Origin: QHWK01 sp035315685
GTDB taxonomy: Bacteria > Acidobacteriota > Vicinamibacteria > Vicinamibacterales > CAVVIG01
NCBI GenBank assembly: GCA_035315685.1
Contig: DATFXR010000376.1
Location: forward strand, 1-39,157
Length of the DNA stretch: 39,157 bases
Reading direction: 5' to 3'
Part shown: positions 1 through 8,456 of the stretch, piece by piece
How the letters are laid out: each line of letters opens with the position of its first letter
How positions within the stretch are numbered: position 1 is the first letter of the stretch
The notes under the pieces: model-generated
The model's input: the letters and a program-made list of their open reading frames with translations, nothing else
What the model was told of the DNA's origin: nothing
Database searches by the model: none
Made by a program: the position numbers and the translations under genes

Positions 1-10
1 ATTCGTCGCC

Positions 11-1537
11 GTGCCGTGCAGCATGCTGTGCGTCGCTTTCATGCTGGCGTGCTCATCGTCGCCTCAGCCCTCGAACGGTGCGGCGCCGGGAACCGGCGCA
101 GCATCCAGCCCCGCGAAACCCGGAGACGACGAACCGATTTCGGCGACGCCCTCTCCGTACGATGCGCTGCCCGCCGACGCCCGATCGCTTCTGGATCAGC
201 CGTTCAAAGGCGATCTCGACGAGATGGTGAAGCGCCGGCTGATCCGTGCCGCCGTCGTCTTCAATCGCACCCAGTACTTCATCGACAAAGGCGTTCAGCG
301 CGGCATCAGCTACGAATCGCTGAAGCTGTTCGAAGACGAGCTGAACAAGCGGCTGAAGACTGGCCTGCTCAAGGTGCACGTCGCCATCATCCCGCTCCAG
401 CGGGATCAACTCGGTGCCGCGCTCCTCGACGGAAAAGTCGACCTCGTCGCCGCCGCGATCACCATCACGCCGGAGCGTCGGAAACTCGCGGACTTCAGCA
501 ATCCGACGCGCCGGGATGTGTCGGAAATCGTCGTCAGCGGCGCACACGTGCCTCCGGTCGCTACGGCAGACGACCTGTCGGGCCGCAGCGTGTTCGTACG
601 GCGCGGCAGCGTCTACCTCGAGAGCGTCGAGAAACTGAACCAGTCGCTGGCCAGTCGTGGCAAGCCGCCGGTGATGATCAAGCCGGCGCCCGAAGTGCTC
701 GAAGACGACGACCTGCTCGAGATGGTCAATGCCGGCCTGGTGGACGCGACCGTCGTCGACGACTTCGTCGCCCGGTTCTGGAGTCAGGTCTTCACGAACA
801 TCCGCGTCAACGAGAAGGCCACGGTTCGCACCGGCGGAGAGATCGCGGTGGCCGTGCGGAAGAACAGCCCGAAGCTCCTTCGGGCCGTCAACACCTGGAT
901 CAAGGAATACGGACCGAATACTGCCTTCGGCAACATCATGGAGCGTCGCTATCTGGAGAGCACGAAATACGTGAAGAATGCGGCTGCCGACGAGGAGCGG
1001 GTGAAACTGCAGAAGATGGTGAAGCTGTTCCAGACCTATGGCGACCAGTACAAGATCGATTACCTGCTGATGGCGGCGCAGGGCTACCAGGAGTCGGGCC
1101 TGGACCAGTCGGTGAAGAGCGGGGTCGGCGCGATCGGCGTGATGCAGCTGATGCCGGCGACCGGCAAGGAACAGGGCGTCGGCGACATCACTCAGATGGA
1201 GCCGAACATCCATGCCGGGGTGAAGTACTTCCGCTTCATGATGGACACCTTCTACAAAGACGATCCGATGGACGACTTGAACAAAGGCCTGATGACGCTC
1301 GCCTCGTACAACGCTGGTCCCGGCCGCATTCGCCAGCTGCGCGCCGAAACCGCTCGCCGCGGACTGAACCCGAACCTGTGGTTCGGCAACGTGGAGCGTG
1401 TCGTCTCAGAGCGAGTTGGGCGGGAGACGGTCCAGTACGTCGGGAACATTTACAAGTACTACGTGGCATACAAGCTCGTCTCCGAGCGCGCGCAGACGCG
1501 GGATGAGGCGAAGGACGCCGTGAAGAAAGAGCGTTGA
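11..1537 (+). CDS. mltF: MltF-type membrane-bound lytic transglycosylase (start uncertain, may lie left of window)
   Basis: The protein cleaves the glycan strands of peptidoglycan in the periplasm. It has the two-domain layout of MltF: a periplasmic solute-binding fold (SBP_bac_3-like, about residues 75-310) followed by a lysozyme-like SLT domain (about 340-490). The SLT domain shows the catalytic glutamate in QESGLD (Glu361), then GAIGVMQLMPAT and the ASYNAGPGR motif, all diagnostic for family 1 transglycosylases. A lipobox-like LACS near residue 14 suggests a lipoprotein. The frame is open to the left edge and the GTG at 11 gives an N-terminus with no positive charge, so the true start is probably just outside the window. 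An HtrA-type protease follows, which suggests an envelope-maintenance pair. The enzyme class is secure; the exact start is not. Confidence 0.88.
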   Translation: MPCSMLCVAFMLACSSSPQPSNGAAPGTGAASSPAKPGDDEPISATPSPYDALPADARSLLDQPFKGDLDEMVKRRLIRAAVVFNRTQYFIDKGVQRGISYESLKLFEDELNKRLKTGLLKVHVAIIPLQRDQLGAALLDGKVDLVAAAITITPERRKLADFSNPTRRDVSEIVVSGAHVPPVATADDLSGRSVFVRRGSVYLESVEKLNQSLASRGKPPVMIKPAPEVLEDDDLLEMVNAGLVDATVVDDFVARFWSQVFTNIRVNEKATVRTGGEIAVAVRKNSPKLLRAVNTWIKEYGPNTAFGNIMERRYLESTKYVKNAAADEERVKLQKMVKLFQTYGDQYKIDYLLMAAQGYQESGLDQSVKSGVGAIGVMQLMPATGKEQGVGDITQMEPNIHAGVKYFRFMMDTFYKDDPMDDLNKGLMTLASYNAGPGRIRQLRAETARRGLNPNLWFGNVERVVSERVGRETVQYVGNIYKYYVAYKLVSERAQTRDEAKDAVKKER

Positions 1538-1646
1538 GACGAGCGATTGGTCATGGCGACTCACGCGCAGCGTCGACGGCACGTTCGAGACTGCACCAAC
1601 GTTCAGTAGATCGGAGGCCGCGAGTCTGTATTACTCTCCGTCATCG

Positions 1647-1671
1647 CGGAGGAATCCTCCGAGGAGACACG
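1647..1671 (+). promoter_or_regulatory. Short hairpin and strong Shine-Dalgarno before the HtrA gene
   Basis: CGGAGG at 1647-1652 can pair with CCTCCG at 1656-1661 around a 3-base loop. Directly after it GAGGAG (1661-1666) lies 5 bases before the ATG at 1672. The CCTCC arm could alternatively pair with the GAGGAG ribosome site, so the two structures exclude each other. The site decides the start choice for the next gene. Any regulatory role is inference. Confidence 0.4.
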
Positions 1672-3237
1672 ATGGACACTCCGGATGGTCGAAGGAACTG
1701 GCGTCGGGGCGAACCTGACGATCGACGTGCCGCGCGTCCTGAGCGGACACCGCCCGACGCGTTTCAAGCTCATCAAGACATGTTCAGTGCGACTCTTCGA
1801 CCGTCGCAGGTGTGGAGAGCGGTCCGTCTAGTCCCGCTGCTGCTCGTCTTCGCCGGCGTGGCCTCGCCAGCCCTCGCGCAGAAGCCTGCGGCCGCGTCCG
1901 CTCCAGACGCGTTGACCCGGCTGAACGAGGCAGTGGACGCGCTCACGCGAAAGGTCTGGCCGAGCGTTGTCCAGATTATGGTCACGAGCTACGGCGCGCG
2001 CGAGGAGGGCGGCGGTCGAGGCGACGCCACCGCCGTCGTCGGCCGGCAGCGATCGATCGGCTCGGGATTCATCATCGACGCCGATGGGTACATCATGACG
2101 AACGCTCACGTCGTGAGCGGCGCGCAGCGCGTTCAGATCGTCCTGCCGGCGGACAACGTGGACGGATCGCTGACGTCGGCCCTGTCGGGCAGGACCTACC
2201 TCATCGCAGCTCGCATTGTCGGGATGACCACCGAACTGGATCTGGCCCTGCTGAAGGTCGACGGCATCAAGCTGCCCGCCCTGCCGCTGGCCACCTATTC
2301 GCAGGTGCGACAAGGCGAGACTGTTTTTGCGTTCGGCAATCCGGCGGGGTTGCGCAACAGCCTCAGTCACGGCCTCGTGTCTGCGGTTGCCAGACAGGTC
2401 GATCCTGATTCACCGCTCATTTACATTCAGACCGACGCACCGATCAATCCGGGAAACTCCGGCGGTCCGCTCGTCAACATTCGCGGGGAAGTCGTCGGCG
2501 TGAACACGTTCATCCTCTCGCAGTCCGGCGGGAACGAAGGATTGGGGTTCGCGATTCCAAGTGCCACCGCCCGAACGGTGTTTCGGCAACTGAAGCAATA
2601 CGGCCAGATTCGACGTCAGGAAGTCGGGATGAGCCTCCAGACGATCACGCCCGACATGGCAACTGCGCTCGGCCTGGTCAGAAACTACGGCGTCATCGTG
2701 TCCGATGTCTGGCCGGGCGGACCAGCGGAGAAAGGCGGCCTCAAGATAGGGGACATCCTCGTGTCCGTCGACGGGCAGCCTGCCGATAACGTGCCGACGG
2801 TGACCTACAACTTCCGGCTCCGGGACTCCAAGGACAATGTGCAGCTGGTCGTGCTCCGAGGAGGCGCTCAGCAGACGATCAGCGTTGCCGCCGTCGAGGA
2901 GCGGAGCGAATTCGATTCGCTGTCGGCGATGGCCGACCCGGAGAAGAATCTCGTGCCCGAGCTCGGAATCCTCGGCGTGGAAATCGATCAGCGGATAGCG
3001 GCGGCGGCGACCGGCCTTCGGGATCCGCTGGGGATCATTGTCGTTGCCCGCGCGGCCGGTGCGACGAGCGAGGTGCCCCTCCAGCCGCGAGACGTCATCC
3101 GCCAATTGAACAATCGGTTGATGACAACGCTGCAAGGACTCAGAGACGCGGTCCGCGCCGTACCGGCAGGAGCGCCAGCCACCCTGCAGATTCAGCGCGA
3201 AGGCCGGCTGATGTACGTGACGTTCACCCGCGAATGA
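1672..3237 (+). CDS. HtrA/DegP-type trypsin-like serine protease with two PDZ domains
   Basis: This is an envelope protease/chaperone that degrades or holds misfolded exported proteins. Counting from the ATG at 1780, the triad is His110 (TNAHV), Asp154 (ELDLALLKV) and Ser227 (GNSGGPLV), in a trypsin-like domain at about residues 45-280. PDZ1 follows at about 285-375 (GGPAEKGGLKIGDILVSVDG) and a more divergent PDZ2 at about 400-485. A hydrophobic segment ending SPALA is a signal peptide or anchor. I chose the ATG at 1672 because GAGGAG sits 5 bases upstream. It gives an unusual Arg-rich 36-residue leader before the hydrophobic stretch, and the ATG at 1780 gives a more normal signal peptide but has no ribosome site. 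Transcription is collinear with the transglycosylase. Confidence 0.9.
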   Translation: MDTPDGRRNWRRGEPDDRRAARPERTPPDAFQAHQDMFSATLRPSQVWRAVRLVPLLLVFAGVASPALAQKPAAASAPDALTRLNEAVDALTRKVWPSVVQIMVTSYGAREEGGGRGDATAVVGRQRSIGSGFIIDADGYIMTNAHVVSGAQRVQIVLPADNVDGSLTSALSGRTYLIAARIVGMTTELDLALLKVDGIKLPALPLATYSQVRQGETVFAFGNPAGLRNSLSHGLVSAVARQVDPDSPLIYIQTDAPINPGNSGGPLVNIRGEVVGVNTFILSQSGGNEGLGFAIPSATARTVFRQLKQYGQIRRQEVGMSLQTITPDMATALGLVRNYGVIVSDVWPGGPAEKGGLKIGDILVSVDGQPADNVPTVTYNFRLRDSKDNVQLVVLRGGAQQTISVAAVEERSEFDSLSAMADPEKNLVPELGILGVEIDQRIAAAATGLRDPLGIIVVARAAGATSEVPLQPRDVIRQLNNRLMTTLQGLRDAVRAVPAGAPATLQIQREGRLMYVTFTRE

Positions 3238-3244
3238 GCGCCGG

Positions 3245-3910
3245 TCACGACGGTGACGCGCGCGACAGCAATCCTCGCCGAAGCAGAGCGCCGAATTCGT
3301 CGACGCGCGTGAAGAGCGCATCGCCGAGAAACTCGAGCGACGCCATCGATCGCTCCCCGGCTTCGTGGTGGCCCGGGCCACAGGCGTCGCGAACCACGAT
3401 CGGGATGAACCCGAGATCGGCGCCATGGCGCACCGAAGGCTCGATGCCAATTTCGGTCGCGACGCCGACGATGGCGAACGACGTCACGCCGCAGTCACGC
3501 AACGCGATGTTCAAGGGTGTGCCTTCGAATGCCGACATCGTGATCTTGTCGAAGATCGCTTCGCTCGGTCGCGGCGTCATCTCCGGCACGAGCTGGAATC
3601 CGGGCGAATCACGCAGGAACCAGGGCTGCACGTCCTCCGCCCGGTCGAGCCGCTGCCACGCCATGGCCATGCGGAATTGAAAGGCCCCCATCAGCTCCTT
3701 GGGCAATGAGAGGTGGCGCGTGAAGAAGACGCGCACGCCCGTTTCGCGTGCGACGCGCAGCACGTCGACCACCTTTGCCGTGATCTCCGGACCGCGTGTG
3801 ATCTGACGGATGATCCCGACCTGCATGTCGTAGACAATCAGGGCCAGGCGGCGTGGATCGCACGCGTCTTCCAGCGTGCGAGGAATGTCGAGCCCGAACG
3901 CGTGATGCAC
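3245..3910 (-). CDS. Isochorismatase-fold (cysteine hydrolase superfamily) protein lacking the catalytic Cys
   Basis: The protein has the isochorismatase-like Rossmann fold. The usual catalytic Asp is in LIVYDMQVG (Asp28) and the Lys is in FDKITMSAF (Lys122). At the position of the usual nucleophile, where most relatives read TD/E-x-C-V/I, this protein reads ATEIGIEPSV with Gly155. True isochorismatases such as PhzD also lack the Cys, whereas nicotinamidases and N-carbamoyl hydrolases need it, so an amidase role is unlikely. The substrate is unknown. I chose the GTG at 3910 because GGAGG lies 6 bases upstream; a GTG six codons earlier (3928) has no such site. The gene is convergent with the HtrA gene, with only 7 bases between the stops. 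Confidence 0.78.
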   Translation of the reverse strand: MHHAFGLDIPRTLEDACDPRRLALIVYDMQVGIIRQITRGPEITAKVVDVLRVARETGVRVFFTRHLSLPKELMGAFQFRMAMAWQRLDRAEDVQPWFLRDSPGFQLVPEMTPRPSEAIFDKITMSAFEGTPLNIALRDCGVTSFAIVGVATEIGIEPSVRHGADLGFIPIVVRDACGPGHHEAGERSMASLEFLGDALFTRVDEFGALLRRGLLSRASPS

Positions 3911-3981
3911 GATCGTCCTCCAAGACACCCATCCTATCGTGATCCGATCGGCGGTTCGACGGCATCGGCCGAGCGGTCAGG

Positions 3982-4971
3982 TCATCTGAACAGGTCCTCC
4001 CACTGTGGCACGCGGCGTCCGTGCCACGTGGGCCCTTCTCGGACGAAGGTCCACTCCGGATTCCGTTTCGTGTCTCTCAGCGCGCCGCAGATCTCGCGAA
4101 ACGTCGCCACATCTTCGTCGGAGCACTCGAAGTAGTTGATGAAATCGTATTCGCCCGCCGGAGCCGGCTCCTGCGCGTTCCAGTAAGTGCGTCGCATCAG
4201 ACACGAGATTCCAGCAGCAGCCGCGAGCGCGTGCCCCTGGCTGACCATGCGCCCGGACTCGTCATAGCGCGGCAGAAAGAACGTATGCCGCTCCATCCAG
4301 TCCTTCTTCCACCAGGCCGCGGTCTTCGACAACGGCATCAGGAAGGCGGCAGGCATCACGGCGCCAGATTGCTGCACGATGCGGTGGGCATACGCGAAGT
4401 TGTGCATGGCGTTCCCGGTGTACCTGAGGGGACGGACCACGCCGGCGAGCGTCGTTGGGCGGTGTGCCGGCCCAACCAGGCGGGCCAGCTGCGTGCGGAA
4501 CTGGTCGAGCGGTTCCGGCGTTTCAGAGGACAGGTGAAGCACGACGGCCGCATGGTCCAGCTGCCGATCGGGAATGTTGCCGGCGGTCACGCTCGCTCGG
4601 CGCAAAAAGCCAATCGTTCGGTCGGATGGTGCGTGCGGCGCGTCGAACTCGTTCCGAAAATCCAGACGCTGGATCAGATCTGCTATCGCCGTGGTGGCGG
4701 CCCTGGCCGTCGCGGGCGGCAGGTCGAGGCACAGATAGGCGCCGTGCCGCGTGATCGCCGTCGATCGAACATCGTCAGCTCGCGCCAGCACTGATTCCGG
4801 ACCGTCGGTTTGTGCCACCGGGTGCTGCGTGCTGGCACTCACCGAGGCGGTCATGTCCAGTGGTGCGGCGACGACGGGGCCGACGGCGAGTTGTGTTGCC
4901 CGTTCGAGAAACACCCGCCGGCTCACCTCACCGCGTTCGCAGGCCTGCAACAGGTCGATCCATCCGCTCAT
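3982..4971 (-). CDS. Tat-signal protein of unknown function, possibly a ferredoxin-like (Cld/Dyp-type) fold
   Basis: The N-terminus has a twin-arginine signal (SRRVFLERATQ followed by a hydrophobic run ending in Ala-Ala), so a folded, possibly cofactor-bearing protein is exported. The mature part of about 290 residues has two similar-sized halves. The C-terminal half (about 225-329) contains EYDFINYFECSDEDV, a Trp-rich NPEWTFVREGPTWHGRRV stretch and many aromatics. It reminds me of hypothetical proteins near the chlorite-dismutase/Dyp superfamily, but I cannot confirm a heme ligand. The ATG at 4971 is preceded by GGAGGAGCGCG, a clear ribosome site, so the longer frame to 5124 is not used. The gene is divergent from the LysR regulator, which may control it. 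Confidence 0.6.
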   Translation of the reverse strand: MSGWIDLLQACERGEVSRRVFLERATQLAVGPVVAAPLDMTASVSASTQHPVAQTDGPESVLARADDVRSTAITRHGAYLCLDLPPATARAATTAIADLIQRLDFRNEFDAPHAPSDRTIGFLRRASVTAGNIPDRQLDHAAVVLHLSSETPEPLDQFRTQLARLVGPAHRPTTLAGVVRPLRYTGNAMHNFAYAHRIVQQSGAVMPAAFLMPLSKTAAWWKKDWMERHTFFLPRYDESGRMVSQGHALAAAAGISCLMRRTYWNAQEPAPAGEYDFINYFECSDEDVATFREICGALRDTKRNPEWTFVREGPTWHGRRVPQWEDLFR

Positions 4972-5079
4972 CGCGCTCCTCCATCGGCATGCACCGGGGC
5001 ATGCGTCCGACGATACCCGGCGCCACACGATGTGTCGAATGCATAGATCCTGTCGAGGCCATCCGGTATGCTGATGGCC
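4972..5079. promoter_or_regulatory. Divergent promoter region between the Tat-protein gene and lysR
   Basis: This 108-base divergent interval is the classic place for a LysR-type operator. On the minus strand TCGACA (5038-5033) and TATCGT (5015-5010) are separated by 17 bases and would start transcription about 30 bases before the ATG at 4971. No clear plus-strand promoter is visible. A GCATG repeat occurs at 4987-4991 and 4999-5003. The binding site of the regulator cannot be fixed by eye. Confidence 0.4.
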
Positions 5080-5985
5080 ATGGAACTGGATCACGTCGAG
5101 GCGTTCGTCGCGATTGCCAAACACGGAGGATTCACGCGGGCCTCCTCGGTGCTGAACCTGTCACAACCGGCGATCAGCCGGCGGGTGCATCTCCTCGAGC
5201 ACGAGCTCGGCGCAACGCTGTTCGATCGGTTGCGGACCGGCGTCGTGGTGAACGAGGCCGGTCGCGCCTTTCTCCCGCACGCCGAGGCGTTGCTGGCGTC
5301 GATGCGAGACGGGGTGGACGCCGTCAACGCGCTGCGCGGTACCGACGCCGGCGTCGTGACGCTGGCGGTCGTCGGGACGCTCGCGAGCACGTCGCTGACC
5401 GAGCGCCTCAGCCGATTCCGTGACGCGCACCGCGCCGTCGATCTGCGGCTGTGCACGGCGCTGAGTGTCGAGGTCAGCGCGCTGGTCTCCTGCGGCGAGG
5501 CCGCGCTCGGTCTTCGCTATGAGCGCGATCCCGATCCGCATCTGGTGTCGACCGCCGTGCATCACGAGTCGTTGATCCCGGTGTGTTCGACACGGCACCG
5601 GCTGGCGCGCTCCGCCCGCGTGCCGCCGCGCGCGCTCGCCGGCGAACGGTGGCTCGCGTTTCCCGCGCGATTGACCGCCGCGCGCGAGCCGTACACCACG
5701 ACTCTGGCGGAGCGACTTGCGGCGAACGGATTGAGCGCGGCCGATGTCGTGCACATCGACAGCCTGACGGCTCAGAAGCGCATGGTGGAGGCTGGCTTTG
5801 GACTGGCGCTGCTCCCCGAAAGCAGCGTCGCCGAAGAACTGCGCGCGGGAACGCTGCGCGTGCTCAAGGTCAGCGGCATGCGGGCGACGGTTCCGGTCGT
5901 CCTGCTGCATCGGCGGCGGGCGTTCCAGAGCGGCGCGACCAAGGCTTTGGTCAAGCTGTTGACGGACTGGCGGGGCTCGGAGTGA
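5080..5985 (+). CDS. LysR-type transcriptional regulator
   Basis: This is a DNA-binding regulator with the standard LTTR layout: an N-terminal winged helix-turn-helix (about residues 1-60, with GGFTRASSVLNLSQPAISRR and ELGATLFDR) and a C-terminal effector-binding periplasmic-binding-protein fold (about 90-300). Its length of 301 residues is typical. Three in-frame ATGs (5068, 5074, 5080) lie close together; the third gives the usual LTTR N-terminus MELDHVEAF. LTTRs commonly control a divergently transcribed neighbour, here the Tat-signal protein gene 108 bases away, and repress themselves. The effector is unknown. Confidence 0.9.
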   Translation: MELDHVEAFVAIAKHGGFTRASSVLNLSQPAISRRVHLLEHELGATLFDRLRTGVVVNEAGRAFLPHAEALLASMRDGVDAVNALRGTDAGVVTLAVVGTLASTSLTERLSRFRDAHRAVDLRLCTALSVEVSALVSCGEAALGLRYERDPDPHLVSTAVHHESLIPVCSTRHRLARSARVPPRALAGERWLAFPARLTAAREPYTTTLAERLAANGLSAADVVHIDSLTAQKRMVEAGFGLALLPESSVAEELRAGTLRVLKVSGMRATVPVVLLHRRRAFQSGATKALVKLLTDWRGSE

Positions 5986-6329
5986 CTTCTCCGCCGAGGT
6001 CTTCGTATCGCGCCAACCATTGCTCAGCTTGTGCTCCTTCAGGAGGCCAGTGCGCACCGTGAGTTCTCTCTTTCGATAAGCGATTCCACACCGCCCAGCA
6101 GTGTCGGCCGACCGCTACTTCGAGCGATTCGCTCTCGACGCCCGTTCAACCGTGCAAAGGCCGAACACACGAGCTGCGGCAGAACATTTGCTTAAGACCT
6201 CTACCGCCACCGTGTTGCGCGGGGTTCCGTTGATCTGAACCGATTACATCAGTTTCATGGACTCGATTCACGCAGGCAGTCGCGAGGGCGAACTTTCACA
6301 GATGGCGCGCTGAGGCGCGCGGCAGCATC
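5986..6329. other. Intergenic region before the polysaccharide locus, with a GC hairpin at wzt
   Basis: No reading frame with a recognisable product is seen here. A perfect 6-bp hairpin, GCGCGC-TGAG-GCGCGC, occupies 6305-6320 and ends 9 bases before the wzt ATG, where a ribosome site would be expected. No good Shine-Dalgarno is visible. A weak promoter-like pair, TTGATC and TTTCAT separated by 17 bases, lies about 65 bases before wzt; I give it little weight. The interval marks the left border of the polysaccharide locus. Confidence 0.4.
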
Positions 6330-7655
6330 ATGAGCGATTTGGTCCTTGATCACGTCTCGAAGCGCTACCACGTTCGACGTCGGGTACGAAGGAACGGCGC
6401 GCGGCGATCAGTTCTCAAAAGGCTTAACGCCTTTCGCGGACGGACCGACGAATTCTGGGCGCTTCGTGACGTCTCCTTCGAGGTCGCGCGCGGTGAAACG
6501 CTCGGCATCATCGGTCACAACGGTGCCGGCAAGAGCACCATTCTCAAACTGCTGTCGCAGGTGACGACGCCGACGTCCGGCGAAATCAGAATCAGCGGGC
6601 GGCTTTCCGCTTTGATCGAGGTGGGATCCGGATTCCATCCAGAATTGACCGGCCGCGAGAACGTCTACCTGAGCGGTTCCATCCTCGGCATGCGGCGCCG
6701 CGAGATCGCCGGGAAGCTCGAAAGCATCATCGACTTTGCCGGTGTGCGCGACTTCATCGACACGCCCGTCAAGCACTACTCGTCGGGCATGTACGTGCGG
6801 CTCGGCTTCTCGATAGCGGCCCACCTCGAGCCGGACATCCTCCTGCTCGACGAGGTCCTGGCGGTTGGCGATGCGACCTTTCAGGTGAGATGTCTCGATC
6901 GTATCAACCAACTCCACAACGAAGGCCGCACGATCGTCTTCATCTCGCATGATCTGATTTCGGTCGAGCGCCTGTGCGGTCGGGTGCTTCTCCTGAACCA
7001 TGGCAAGGTTGTCGCGAGCGGCTCCGCTCGAGAGGTCATCGGCATCTATCAGGAAATCGGACGAACCCGCAGGCCGTCGGAGGACCCGCAAGTCGTCGCC
7101 GAAGTGCCACGCTCGGGCGAAGTCGAGATCACTTCCGTCGCATGTGAAGACGAGAACGGTCACTCCACGAGTACCCTCCGCACCGGCGATCGCGTCAGGG
7201 TTCGGATCGAGTATGTCGCGCACCGGCCGGTGTCCGACGCGATGTTCGAGCTCTATGTGTATTCGACGCTTGGCGGCCTGTATGGACCGTGGTGCCACTT
7301 GACGACGGCGGCCAATGAGAGCGAGCCGCCGCGGGTTGATCGGGGACCGGGTTTCGTGGAATTCGAGATCGACGAGCTGAGCCTCCTTCCGGGGATCTGT
7401 TTCGTCAGCGCAAGAATCGCGCATCGTGATCAGGCACCCGGTGAGGCGATCGACTGGCAGCAGCAGTGTCTGACACTGCGCGTCGATCACGGCAAGGCCG
7501 TTCGCGGTACGTTCTACATGCCCCATCGATGGCGGATCGGTGGCGCCGCCTTTCCCGTCCGAGGCGGATCCAACCCGCAGCTTGGAACCCGTTCCGCTGA
7601 ATCACCCGTCGCTGGCGGTGGTGTTCACTCTGGTTCGTTCCCGAGGACACCATGA
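6330..7655 (+). CDS. wzt: Wzt-like ATP-binding subunit of an ABC polysaccharide exporter, with C-terminal domain
   Basis: The protein powers export of an undecaprenyl-linked polysaccharide across the inner membrane together with a Wzm permease. It shows Walker A GHNGAGKST (62-70), the degenerate signature YSSGMYVRLGFS (150-161) typical of polysaccharide and teichoic-acid ATPases, Walker B ILLLDEVLAVGD (Asp174-Glu175) and the H-loop His197. After residue 240 comes a domain of about 160 residues (VEITSVACEDE, then beta-rich sequence) like the Wzt C-terminal domain, which in known O-antigen systems binds the capped chain end. The last 35 residues look disordered. Its expected partner, wzm, is not adjacent but at 12455-13399, next to a broken second wzt. 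Confidence 0.92.
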   Translation: MSDLVLDHVSKRYHVRRRVRRNGARRSVLKRLNAFRGRTDEFWALRDVSFEVARGETLGIIGHNGAGKSTILKLLSQVTTPTSGEIRISGRLSALIEVGSGFHPELTGRENVYLSGSILGMRRREIAGKLESIIDFAGVRDFIDTPVKHYSSGMYVRLGFSIAAHLEPDILLLDEVLAVGDATFQVRCLDRINQLHNEGRTIVFISHDLISVERLCGRVLLLNHGKVVASGSAREVIGIYQEIGRTRRPSEDPQVVAEVPRSGEVEITSVACEDENGHSTSTLRTGDRVRVRIEYVAHRPVSDAMFELYVYSTLGGLYGPWCHLTTAANESEPPRVDRGPGFVEFEIDELSLLPGICFVSARIAHRDQAPGEAIDWQQQCLTLRVDHGKAVRGTFYMPHRWRIGGAAFPVRGGSNPQLGTRSAESPVAGGGVHSGSFPRTP

Positions 7656-7706
7656 ACGTCGGCATGACAACGACCCGTTCATGAACCGTTTTGTCCAATT
7701 CATACA

Positions 7707-8402
7707 ATGATGACATCGATCCTTCCACGCACGCTGGAACGCCTGGCCCGGCGAGGCCCCGCCACGGACGCCCCGTTTCCGCAGGAACTTTCGCGCCTGG
7801 CCGACTATTCCATGTCCACTCCCCAGGTTCTGTCGAGACAGTACGCGCTGGCGAAAGACATTATCGCAAAGGAAGTCATCGGCGATTTCGTCGAATGCGG
7901 CGTATGTAACGGCGGGTCCGCTGCAGCCATTGCCCTGGCATTTCGCGGTGCCGGGCGTCACGTCTGGTTATACGACTCGTTTGAGGGGTTACCGAGCCCG
8001 AAGGCAATTGACGGGCCTGACGCGCCAGCGTACGAGCGTCGCTGTGTGGGATCTGAAGAGGCGGTCAAATCAGCGCTGCGCATCGCGAATATCCCGGAGC
8101 AAGACTGCACGATTCGGAAAGGGTGGTTCGAGCAGACGTTTCAAAGCCCGTTGCCGGACCAAGTGGCGTTTCTGCACGTCGACGCGGACTGGTACGAGAG
8201 CGTCATGCTGACCCTCAGGACGTTTTATGACCGCGTCACCGACGGCGGCATCGTTCTGCTGGACGACTTCGGGCATTGGGAGGGATGTCGCGAAGCCTTT
8301 TATGACTTCGCAGCAATGCGGAACATCAAGCCGCTGCTCGAACGTTTCGACAACAGTCAGGCCTTCTGGATCAAGGGTAAGCAGCACAATCGCGGAGCCT
8401 GA
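7707..8402 (+). CDS. TylF/MycF-like SAM-dependent O-methyltransferase
   Basis: The 231-residue protein matches the TylF (macrocin O-methyltransferase) family. The SAM-binding loop is FVECGVCNGGSAA (about 60-72), followed by LYDSFEGLP, the metal-binding-type FLHVDADWYES and GGIVLLDDFGHWEGCREA. Members methylate sugar hydroxyls in antibiotics and surface glycans and usually need Mg2+. Here, between wzt and glycosyltransferases, it probably methylates a sugar of the exported polysaccharide. It lies 51 bases after wzt in the same direction, so co-transcription is likely. The start is the first of two adjacent ATGs. Confidence 0.86.
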   Translation: MMTSILPRTLERLARRGPATDAPFPQELSRLADYSMSTPQVLSRQYALAKDIIAKEVIGDFVECGVCNGGSAAAIALAFRGAGRHVWLYDSFEGLPSPKAIDGPDAPAYERRCVGSEEAVKSALRIANIPEQDCTIRKGWFEQTFQSPLPDQVAFLHVDADWYESVMLTLRTFYDRVTDGGIVLLDDFGHWEGCREAFYDFAAMRNIKPLLERFDNSQAFWIKGKQHNRGA

Positions 8403-8456
8403 CGATCGTCCCTGTATGGGTATGGATCACCAGACTCTGACGCCGAATCGCGACCG

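Noticed and set aside
53..1213. 386-codon antisense frame over the transglycosylase gene
   Set aside because: The product is His/Arg-rich and featureless; the plus-strand gene has full catalytic motifs.
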